This document shows positions 8,122 through 15,468 of a DNA stretch of 64,000 nucleotides, piece after piece (within the stretch, counting starts at the first letter, position 1; each line of letters starts with the position of its first letter). The notes beneath the pieces are model-generated. The model made no database searches and had not been told where the DNA came from. It saw only the letters and a program-made list of their open reading frames with translations. The position numbers and the translations under genes were made by a program. Origin of the DNA: Streptomyces lydicus (GTDB taxonomy: Bacteria; Actinomycetota; Actinomycetes; Streptomycetales; Streptomycetaceae); the NCBI RefSeq assembly GCF_001729485.1, contig NZ_CP017157.1, positions 4,650,001 through 4,714,000 on the forward strand. Direction: 5' to 3'.

Positions 8122-9489
8122 ATGCCACCCACAGCGATCAAACGCACCGCGCCGCTCGCGGCCGCGGCCCTGCTCCTCCCCCTCGCACTGACCGGCTGCG
8201 GCGGCGACGCGCAGGCCGGCGACGGCAAGCACGTCACGGTGACCGTCGGCTACCAGTCCAAGACCATCAACACCGTCACCGCCGGGACCCTGCTGCGCTC
8301 CCTCGGCTCCTTCGAACGGGAGCTGCGGGCGCAGGGCAGGCGCGACGGCACGACGTACCGGGTCGCCTGGCAGGACTACGCGACCGGGGCGCCGATCACC
8401 GCGCAGATGGTCGCCGGGAAGGTCGACATCGGTTCGATGGGCGACTTCCCGCTGCTCCTCAACGCCGCCCGCGGCAAGCAGCTGCACGCCCCGACCCGGC
8501 TGGTCTCGGTCACCGGCTACAACCTGCGCGGGGCGCTCAACACCATTGTCACCAAGCCCGGTTCGGGGCTGCGCTCGCTGCCCGACCTGCGGGGCAAGAA
8601 CGTCTCCAGCAGCGTCGGTTCGGCCTCCGACGGCACACTCGTACGGGCCCTGCGAGGTGCCGGGATCGATCCGGAGCAGGGCATCCACAAGCTCAACCAG
8701 CAGCCGGCCGTGGGGGCCTCGGCGCTGGCGTCGGGCAGCGCCGACGCGCTCTCGCAGTTCGTGGCCTGGCCGGGCCTGCTCGCCTTCCAGGGCAAGGCGC
8801 GGGCGCTCTACGACGGCGGTGCGCTGAACCTGCCCACCTTCCACGGCGTGACCGTGCGGGACGCCTTCGCCGGGCAACGCCCCGGTGTGGTCAAGGCGTT
8901 CCTCGCCGCACAGCGGGACGCGACCCGCTACCTCCAGGACCATCCGGTCGACGCCGCCCGGAAGGTCGCCCGGGCGACCGGGCTGCCGCCCGAGGTGGTC
9001 TACCTCTACAACGGTGCCGGCGGTGTCGCCACCTTCGACCCCACCCTCAAGCCGCAGCTGGTCGCCGCGCTGAAGAAGGACGTACCGGTGCTGCGGGCGG
9101 CGCGGCTGACCGGGCCGGTCGACGTCGACTCCTTCGTCAACGACCGCTACATCAAGGCGAGTTACGGCAGTCGGTATGCCGCGGCGGTGCGCTCCACGGC
9201 GCATCCGGCGGCCGACGAGGTGTGGCTGCGCGGCGAGGACCGTACGCACTCCTTCACCGGTCCGGCCGGCCTGCTGCGGTTCGTCGCCGCGCACCGCGGC
9301 ACCGTACGGGCCGCGTACGTGGCGGACGCGACGACCGGCAGCCGCTGGTTCGCCGACAGGTCGGTCTGGGTGCGCGACGGCGCGCGACTGCTGCCCTTCC
9401 TCACCCGGGCGACCGCCGACGCCTGGGTCCGGCGGCACCCGGGCGCCCGCCCCGTCAGCTACGCCGCCGCGCTGGAGGGAGCCCGGTGA
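8122..9489 (+). CDS. ABC transporter substrate-binding lipoprotein (TauA/SsuA/NrtA-like) with NosL-like C-terminal domain
   Basis: 455 residues. A lipoprotein signal ends in LALTGCGG, giving Cys26 as the lipidated residue. Residues ~35-345 form a periplasmic-type binding domain of the sulfonate/nitrate group (KVDIGSMGDFPLLLNAARG, LRSLPDLRGKNVSSSVGS, then AGIDPEQG). That family is usually ~320-340 residues; here ~110 more follow. Residues ~366-452 resemble NosL: an aromatic THSF, LLRFVAAHRG, AAYVADATTGSRWFADRS, WVRDGARLLPF, then a helix and GARPVSY. NosL is a membrane-anchored copper(I) chaperone for nitrous oxide reductase; whether copper ligands are kept here was not established. The GTGA stop/start overlap couples it to the permease. 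Substrate probably small and anionic; that is inference. Confidence 0.85.
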   Translation: MPPTAIKRTAPLAAAALLLPLALTGCGGDAQAGDGKHVTVTVGYQSKTINTVTAGTLLRSLGSFERELRAQGRRDGTTYRVAWQDYATGAPITAQMVAGKVDIGSMGDFPLLLNAARGKQLHAPTRLVSVTGYNLRGALNTIVTKPGSGLRSLPDLRGKNVSSSVGSASDGTLVRALRGAGIDPEQGIHKLNQQPAVGASALASGSADALSQFVAWPGLLAFQGKARALYDGGALNLPTFHGVTVRDAFAGQRPGVVKAFLAAQRDATRYLQDHPVDAARKVARATGLPPEVVYLYNGAGGVATFDPTLKPQLVAALKKDVPVLRAARLTGPVDVDSFVNDRYIKASYGSRYAAAVRSTAHPAADEVWLRGEDRTHSFTGPAGLLRFVAAHRGTVRAAYVADATTGSRWFADRSVWVRDGARLLPFLTRATADAWVRRHPGARPVSYAAALEGAR

Positions 9490-10331
9490 GCGCCCCCTGG
9501 ACCCGGCGCGTCCGGCGCGCCGCGGCGGTCGCCGGGGCGCTCGCCCTGTGGCAGGTGCTCGCCCAGTTCCACGTCGACCTGTGGCTGCGGTTCGGCCAGT
9601 TCCCGACGGTCACCGAAACGGCCCGCGCGTTCGCCCGCCGGCTCGGCACGGCCGCGTACTGGCAGGACGTCACCGAGAGCCTGACCCGGATCCTCACCGG
9701 CTTCGCGCTCGCGGCCGTGCTGGGCATGGCGGTCGGCACCGCCGTCGCCCGCTCGCCCCTGGTGTCCGACCTGTGCGGACCGCTGCTCGAAGTGCTCCGG
9801 CCGATCCCGGCGATCGCGCTGGTGCCGGTGGCCATCCTGCTGTTCCCCAGCAACGAGCAGGGCATCGTCTTCATCACCTTCGCCGCGGCGTTCTTCCCGA
9901 TCACGGTCGCCACCCGGCACGCGGTGCGGGCGGTGGCACCGGTCTGGGAGGAGGCGGTGCTGACGATGGGCGGCGGCCGGTGGCGCGTCCTGCGTTCGGT
10001 GGTACTGCCGGGCGCGCTGCCCGGGATCCTCGGCGGGCTGTCGGTGGGCATCGGGGTCGCGTGGATCTGTGTGATCTCCGCCGAGATGATCTCCGGTGAG
10101 TACGGCGTGGGCTACCGCACCTGGCAGGACTACACCGTGGTCGACTACCCGGGCGTGTTCGTCGGGATGGCCACCATCGGCCTCCTGGGCCGGCTCACCG
10201 CGACGGCGGTGGAGCTGGCCGGGCGGCGGCTGACGCACTGGGTGCCGCGCACGGCGCACGGCCCCGGCCCGTCTCCGGCCGGCCGGCTGCGGGCGCCGGC
10301 GGGCCGTGCGACGACGGGGGTGCCGTCATGA
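9486..10331 (+). CDS. ABC transporter permease (SsuC/TauC-type)
   Basis: 281 residues with about six membrane helices. The cytoplasmic loop that couples to the ATPase is present at EEAVLTMGGGRWRVLRSVV followed by LPGALPGILGG, the EAA motif typical of SsuC/TauC/NrtB permeases. LLEVLRPIPAIALVPVAILL is likewise characteristic of this group. The GTG start overlaps the binding-protein stop by 4 bp and its own stop overlaps the ATPase start by 4 bp, so all three are translationally coupled. It would form a homodimer in the membrane. Confidence 0.92.
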   Translation: MSAPWTRRVRRAAAVAGALALWQVLAQFHVDLWLRFGQFPTVTETARAFARRLGTAAYWQDVTESLTRILTGFALAAVLGMAVGTAVARSPLVSDLCGPLLEVLRPIPAIALVPVAILLFPSNEQGIVFITFAAAFFPITVATRHAVRAVAPVWEEAVLTMGGGRWRVLRSVVLPGALPGILGGLSVGIGVAWICVISAEMISGEYGVGYRTWQDYTVVDYPGVFVGMATIGLLGRLTATAVELAGRRLTHWVPRTAHGPGPSPAGRLRAPAGRATTGVPS

Positions 10332-11119
10332 CCGGCACCGGACTCACCACGGCGGCGCCCGCCGAGGCACCCGCGCAGGGCCTGCGGCTGACGCTGGCCG
10401 GCGCCGTGCTCGGCCGGCCCGGCGCCCCCGTCCTGCACGGCCTGGACCTCGACGTGGCCCCGGGCGAGATCCTCACCGTCGTGGGGTCCTCCGGCTGCGG
10501 CAAATCCACCCTGCTGCGCACCCTGGCCGGTCTGCTGCCACCGCTCGGCGGCCGGCTGAGCCAGGACGGCGCGCCGCTCGGCGGGCCGTCCGCCGACCGT
10601 GCGCTGGTCTTCCAGGAAGACGCCCTGCTGCCCTGGCGCAGCCTCCGCGCCAACGTGGAACTCCCGCTCGCCATACGGGGGTTGCCGCGTGCGGAGCGCC
10701 GGTCGCGGGCCGATGGCTGGCTGGCCCGGGTCGGGCTCACCGAGCACGCCGGCCGGCTGCCGCACCGGGTCTCCGGCGGCCAGCGGCAGCGCACCCAGCT
10801 GGCGCGTGCGCTGGCCGGGCGGCCACGCGCGGTCCTGATGGACGAGCCGTTCGGCTCGCTCGACGCGCGGACCCGGGCCGGGATGCAGGAGTTGCTGGTC
10901 GACGCGTTGCGCGGCACCCGGGCCACCGTCGTCTTCGTCACCCATGACGTCGACGAGGCGGTGTACCTGGGTGACCGGGTCGTACTGCTGGGGACCGGCC
11001 GGGTGCTGGACGTACCGCATCCGCGCGAGCGGTCCGCGCACGACGCGCCGGCGACGGCAGCGCTGCGGCACACGGTCCTCGCGTCGCTCACCGACGCCCC
11101 CACCACCGAAATCGTCTGA
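10328..11119 (+). CDS. ABC transporter ATP-binding protein (SsuB/TauB-type)
   Basis: 263 residues. Walker A GSSGCGKST lies at about residues 53-61, the Q-loop at VFQEDALLPW, the signature at VSGGQRQRTQLARAL, Walker B at AVLMDEPFGSLD and the H-loop at VFVTHDVDEAVYL; all catalytic residues are present. Q-loop sequence and the lack of a C-terminal regulatory extension fit the nitrate/sulfonate/taurine importer group. It pairs with the upstream permease and binding lipoprotein, and the flavoprotein gene follows after 11 bp. Confidence 0.93.
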   Translation: MTGTGLTTAAPAEAPAQGLRLTLAGAVLGRPGAPVLHGLDLDVAPGEILTVVGSSGCGKSTLLRTLAGLLPPLGGRLSQDGAPLGGPSADRALVFQEDALLPWRSLRANVELPLAIRGLPRAERRSRADGWLARVGLTEHAGRLPHRVSGGQRQRTQLARALAGRPRAVLMDEPFGSLDARTRAGMQELLVDALRGTRATVVFVTHDVDEAVYLGDRVVLLGTGRVLDVPHPRERSAHDAPATAALRHTVLASLTDAPTTEIV

Positions 11120-11130
11120 AAGGCCGAGGC

Positions 11131-13851
11131 ATGGAGATCCCCGCACTCGCCGATGCCGAGGAGCGCTCCTGCGACGTCCTCGTCATCGGTGGCGGCACCG
11201 CCGGCACCATGGCGGCGCTCACCGCAGCCGAACGCGGCGCGTCCGTCCTGCTGTTGGAGAAGGCGCACGTCCGCCACTCCGGTGCGCTGGCGATGGGCAT
11301 GGACGGCGTCAACAACGCCGTCGTGCCCGGGCGGGCGGAGCCGGACGACTACGTCGCCGAGATCACCCGCGCCAACGACGGCATCGTCGACCAGTCCACC
11401 GTCCGCCAGACCGCGACCCGCGGCTTCGCGATGGTGCAGCGACTGGAGTCGTACGGCGTGAAGTTCGAGAAGGACGAGCACGGCGCGTACGCGGTGCGGC
11501 AGGTGCACCGGTCCGGCTCGTACGTGCTGCCGATGCCGGAGGGCAAGGACGTCAAGAAGGTCCTCTACCGGCAGCTGCGGCGCCGCGAGATGCGCGAGCG
11601 GATCCGGATCGAGAACCGGGTGATGCCGGTGCGGGTGCTGACCGGCCCGGACGGCCGGGCGGTCGGGGCGGCCGGCTTCCACACCCGCACCGGCCGCTTC
11701 GTCACCGTCCGGGCGGGGGCGGTGATCCTCGCCACCGGGGCGTGCGGCCGGCTCGGCCTGCCCGCCTCCGGCTACCTCTACGGCACCTACGAGAACCCCA
11801 CCAACGCGGGCGACGGCTACGCCATGGCGTATCACGCGGGCGCCGAGCTGACCGGTATCGAGTGCTTCCAGATCAACCCGCTGATCAAGGACTACAACGG
11901 CCCGGCCTGCGCCTACGTCGCCAACCCCTTCGGCGGCTACCAGGTCAACCGGCACGGCGAGCGGTTCGTGGAGTCGGACTACTGGTCGGGGCAGATGATG
12001 GCTGAGTTCGCGGCCGAGGTCGCCTCCGAGCGCGGGCCGGTCTACCTGAAGCTCAGTCACCTGCCCGAGGAGTCCGTCGCCGCGCTGGAGACGATCCTGC
12101 ACACCACCGAGCGCCCCACCCGCGGCACCTTCCACGCCGGGCGCGGTCACGACTACCGCACCCACGACGTGGAGATGCACATCTCCGAGATCGGGCTGTG
12201 CGGCGGCCACTCGGCGTCCGGCGTCCGGGTGGACGAGCACGCCCGGACGACCGTGCCGCGGCTGTACGCGGCCGGGGACCTGGCCTGCGTCCCGCACAAC
12301 TACATGATCGGCGCGTTCGTCTTCGGTGACCTGGCGGGCGCGGACGCCGCCCGGTTCACCGCGTACGAGGGCGAGTTGCCGGAAGAGCAGCTGCGGGCGG
12401 CCCATGAGCTGGTCTACCGGCCGCTGCGCCACCCCGACGGCCCGCCCCAGCCGCAGGTCGAGTACAAACTGCGGCGCTTCGTCAACGACTACGTCGCCCC
12501 GCCCAAGAGCGGCGCCCGGCTGTCACTGGCCGTCGAGCACTTCGAGCGGATGCGCGCCGACCTCGACGGCATGGGTGCCCGCACCCCGCACGAGCTGATG
12601 CGCTGCGCCGAGGTCGGCTTCATCCGCGACTGCGCGGAGATGGCCGCCCGGTCGTCGCTGGCCCGGACCGAGTCCCGCTGGGGCCTGTACCACCAGCGCA
12701 CCGACCATCCGCGGACCGACGACGACACCTGGCTGCACCATCTGGACCTGCGCAAGTCCGCCGCGGGGAGGATGGAGTTCACCGCCCGCCCGGTGGCGCC
12801 GTACCTGGTGCCGGTCGAGGAGTACGCCCCGGTGGGCGGCGCTTCCCGCTTCCTCGGTGAGGTGCGCCCCGAGCAGGTCGCGACGGCGGGGCGGCGGGAC
12901 ACCCCGCCGGTGGGCTCGGCGGCGTCCGGGGACCGGGCCGGAGCCCCGGCGACGGCCCCCGCCGAGGCGCCCGGCGCCCCCTCACCGCGCCTCCTCGGAC
13001 TCCTCGCACTGGCCGAGGACCAGCCGGACCTCACGGCGCTGCGTCCGTACCTCGACGACGCCGACCCCGCCGTACGCCGCGCCGCCGTCGACGCGCTCAC
13101 CGAGAGCGTGCCGGCCGGCACGGGCCCGGCGCTGGCCGCCGCGCTCGCCGACGCCGATCCCGCCGTGCGGGCGGCGGCCGGGGCCTCGCTGCGGGAACTG
13201 GTCGAGGTGCTCGCACCGGAGCCGGCGCTGCGCGACCCCCTGGCCGCCGCCGTGCGCGGGCCCGATCCCGTCGTCCGCGCCGCGGCCGTGGACGTCCTGC
13301 GGGCCCTCCGCCTCGGCGATCCGGCCCTGTTCGGCGAGGCGCTCGCCGACCCGGTGGTGGAGGTCCGCATCCAGGCCGTCCGCGCCCTGGTCTCCGTGGA
13401 CGCCGCGGACGCGCTGCGGCGGGCCGCGCAGGATCCCTCGCGGGAGGTCCGGGTGGCCGCGGCCCACGGCCTGGGCACGGCCGGCGGCCCGGACGGACCG
13501 GCGGCGCTGGTGCACGACGCGGACCCCCTCGTGCGGGCCGCGGCCCTCGGCGCGCTGGCGACCACCGGCTGCCCGCCGCCGTACGACGCGCAAGCCGTCA
13601 CGGCGCTGGGCGACCCGGCCTGGCAGGTCCGGGCCGGCGCCGCCAGGGCCCTGGCCGCCGCCGACGCCGGGCTCGCGGTCCCCGCGCTGCGCGCCGCCCT
13701 GTCCGACCCGCACGCCGACGTCCGCAAGGCGGGGGTGCTGGCGCTGCGCGCCCACGCGGGGCACGAGGACGCCGCCCGGGCGCTGGCGTCGGTCGCCGCC
13801 GACCCGGACGCCGACGTCCGCGCCTACGCCCGGCTCCCGGCAAAGGGGTGA
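11131..13851 (+). CDS. AprA/FrdA-like FAD oxidoreductase fused to HEAT repeats
   Basis: 906 residues. Residues ~14-45 hold the FAD-binding loop VLVIGGGTAGTMAALTAAE, and SGALAMGMDGVNN and ENPTNAGDGYAMAYHAGAEL match the flavoprotein subunits of fumarate reductase and adenylylsulfate reductase. Residues ~395-415 (RLYAAGDLACVPHNYMIGAF) are the second FAD motif. The core with its helical and capping domains ends at ~580. A Pro/Ala-rich linker (~585-620) joins ~9 HEAT-like repeats to the end, each of the form DxDPxVRxAAxxAL. HEAT repeats usually dock partner proteins, here perhaps the operon ferredoxin. The gene follows the ABC transporter by 11 bp. Cytoplasmic, as no signal is seen. It probably reduces or oxidises the imported compound; an AprA-like chemistry on sulfur is one possibility. 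Confidence 0.85.
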   Translation: MEIPALADAEERSCDVLVIGGGTAGTMAALTAAERGASVLLLEKAHVRHSGALAMGMDGVNNAVVPGRAEPDDYVAEITRANDGIVDQSTVRQTATRGFAMVQRLESYGVKFEKDEHGAYAVRQVHRSGSYVLPMPEGKDVKKVLYRQLRRREMRERIRIENRVMPVRVLTGPDGRAVGAAGFHTRTGRFVTVRAGAVILATGACGRLGLPASGYLYGTYENPTNAGDGYAMAYHAGAELTGIECFQINPLIKDYNGPACAYVANPFGGYQVNRHGERFVESDYWSGQMMAEFAAEVASERGPVYLKLSHLPEESVAALETILHTTERPTRGTFHAGRGHDYRTHDVEMHISEIGLCGGHSASGVRVDEHARTTVPRLYAAGDLACVPHNYMIGAFVFGDLAGADAARFTAYEGELPEEQLRAAHELVYRPLRHPDGPPQPQVEYKLRRFVNDYVAPPKSGARLSLAVEHFERMRADLDGMGARTPHELMRCAEVGFIRDCAEMAARSSLARTESRWGLYHQRTDHPRTDDDTWLHHLDLRKSAAGRMEFTARPVAPYLVPVEEYAPVGGASRFLGEVRPEQVATAGRRDTPPVGSAASGDRAGAPATAPAEAPGAPSPRLLGLLALAEDQPDLTALRPYLDDADPAVRRAAVDALTESVPAGTGPALAAALADADPAVRAAAGASLRELVEVLAPEPALRDPLAAAVRGPDPVVRAAAVDVLRALRLGDPALFGEALADPVVEVRIQAVRALVSVDAADALRRAAQDPSREVRVAAAHGLGTAGGPDGPAALVHDADPLVRAAALGALATTGCPPPYDAQAVTALGDPAWQVRAGAARALAAADAGLAVPALRAALSDPHADVRKAGVLALRAHAGHEDAARALASVAADPDADVRAYARLPAKG

Positions 13852-13939
13852 CACACGTTCGGGCCGTGCGGGTGGCGTCCGGGGCGGGGCGGTCGGAGGC
13901 TGGGGCGGAGGGTGCGTCCGTACCGCACGAGGAGTTCCG

Positions 13940-14035
13940 ATGGCCACCGGCTTCCGCAACGACGACCTGAGCGCCCCGCGCGCCGGCGGCGCGCTCGGGC
14001 GGTCCCCGGGGACGCACGGCGCCGAGAGCCGCTGA
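13940..14035 (+). CDS. Possible 31-residue peptide with strong ribosome site
   Basis: An ATG preceded by GAGGAGTTCCG begins a 31-codon frame (MATGFRNDDLSAPRAGG...). The peptide resembles nothing recognised, is Gly/Ala/Arg rich and may equally be chance. The only support is the good ribosome site and its position in the gap between the flavoprotein and the phosphatase. Confidence 0.25.
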   Translation: MATGFRNDDLSAPRAGGALGRSPGTHGAESR

Positions 14036-14061
14036 GCGCCCACGGGCCGCCGGGCAGCACG

Positions 14062-15159
14062 ATGACCGCTCCCTCGTCCGCCTACCCCGCCAGGTGGCCC
14101 CGGTACGTAGAGGTCGCTCCGGGGATCCTGGTGACCGCCGGGCTCGTCTGGAACGCGCTGTCGCCGCAGGACTATTGGGGCGATCCGATGCTGACCGCGG
14201 CGAGCGTGACGGCCGGTGCGCTGCTCACGCTGCGGCACACCCTCGTGATCGGCGTCGTCATCGTCGTCGGAGTCTTCGCGCTGACCGTCAAGGACGGCAC
14301 CGCGCACGACATCGTGGGCCATCTGGAGCTCCTCAACACCGTGTTCGCCGCGCTCATGGGCCTCGGCGTCAACCGGGTGATCGCTTACCACGGACGGCAT
14401 CTGGACGTCGTACGGATGGTCGCGGAGGCCGCGCAGCGCGCCGTGCTGCCCGAGCCGCCGCGGCGCATCGGCCCGCTGGCCGTCGCGGCCCGCTACCAGG
14501 CCGCGCAGAGCCAGGCCCGGATCGGCGGCGACGCCTATGCCGTGCAGCGGACGCCCTTCGGGGTGCGGCTGCTGATCGCGGACGTCCGCGGCAAGGGGAT
14601 GGGCGCGGTGAGCGCGGTGTCGGTACTGCTGGGCGCCTTCCGCGAGGCGGCGGAGGAGGAGGCGGAGCTGCCGGCGCTGGCCGGGCGGATGGAGCGCGCG
14701 CTGCTGCGGGAGAGCGAGCAGACCTCCGAGGAGGACCGGCTGGAGGGTTTCATCACGGCTCTGCTCTGCGAGGTCCTCCCGGGGGGCGACGGGCTGCGGC
14801 TGCTGGACTGCGGCCACCCCGCGCCGTACCTCTGTCACGGCACCGAGGTCCGGGCACTGGAGACCGGAGAGCCGGGCCTGCCGCTGGGCATGGGCGCACT
14901 GGGCGGGGCCCGGACGGGCCCCGCCGTCACACCGTTCCCCCCGGGCGCCACCCTGCTGCTGGTCACCGACGGCGTGACCGAGGCCCGCGACCGCGCCGGG
15001 ACGTTCTTCGACCCCTCGGCGCGGCTGGCGGGGCACGGGCCCTTCGCGGGTCCGCAGGAGGTCATCGACGTCCTGGTGCGCGAGGTCGAGGAGTGGACCG
15101 GCGGGCCGCGCGACGACGACATGGCGGTGCTCGCGATCACCCGCCGGTCGGCCCCCTGA
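14062..15159 (+). CDS. Membrane-anchored SpoIIE/PP2C-type serine phosphatase
   Basis: 365 residues. The first ~115 contain three or four hydrophobic helices (VAPGILVTAGLVWNAL, LVIGVVIVVGVFALTV, LLNTVFAALMGLGVN), followed by a PP2C domain with GGDAYAV, LLIADVRGKGMGAVSAVSVL (the GDxxGxG metal site in altered form, ADVRGKG) and LLVTDGVTEAR. The Asp residues needed for two-metal catalysis are kept in GGD, ADV, TDG and the final DDDMAVLAI. Proteins of this type in Streptomyces act on anti-sigma-factor antagonists. The substrate here is not shown. It is preceded by a weak ribosome site; no antagonist or anti-sigma gene lies next to it. Confidence 0.85.
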   Translation: MTAPSSAYPARWPRYVEVAPGILVTAGLVWNALSPQDYWGDPMLTAASVTAGALLTLRHTLVIGVVIVVGVFALTVKDGTAHDIVGHLELLNTVFAALMGLGVNRVIAYHGRHLDVVRMVAEAAQRAVLPEPPRRIGPLAVAARYQAAQSQARIGGDAYAVQRTPFGVRLLIADVRGKGMGAVSAVSVLLGAFREAAEEEAELPALAGRMERALLRESEQTSEEDRLEGFITALLCEVLPGGDGLRLLDCGHPAPYLCHGTEVRALETGEPGLPLGMGALGGARTGPAVTPFPPGATLLLVTDGVTEARDRAGTFFDPSARLAGHGPFAGPQEVIDVLVREVEEWTGGPRDDDMAVLAITRRSAP

Positions 15160-15282
15160 GCGGGGCCGATCCGCGAAACTCCTCGTGGGTTACCGGCTGT
15201 AGGGGCTCCGGGATGAGATGATCGGCCAGAGCATCAGCATCCGCCCCGAGCGATCCTCGCTCCCGCGCAGATCGGAGTTGAT

Positions 15283-15468
15283 GTGTCCGAGAACAGATCA
15301 GCACTGCTGAGCCAGCGCGCCGCCGTCATCCTTCTCCTCGGCGCCCTCACCGCACTCGGCGCCGGCGTGCTCACCTGCGTCAACGGCGGCACCCTGGCGT
15401 CCGCGACGCTCGTCGGAGGCGCCGCCTTCGGCGCCGGTGTCACCTTCTTCCATACCGTCATCGACTGA
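15283..15468 (+). CDS. Small two-helix membrane protein
   Basis: 61 residues from a GTG start with CGGAG seven bases upstream. Two hydrophobic segments, VILLLGALTALGAGVLTCV and ATLVGGAAFGAGVTFF, are joined by a short Asn/Gly turn, so it is probably a hairpin in the membrane. Its 3' end overlaps the convergent UvrA-like gene by 11 bp. No function can be assigned; small proteins of this build are common in Streptomyces. Confidence 0.65.
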   Translation: MSENRSALLSQRAAVILLLGALTALGAGVLTCVNGGTLASATLVGGAAFGAGVTFFHTVID

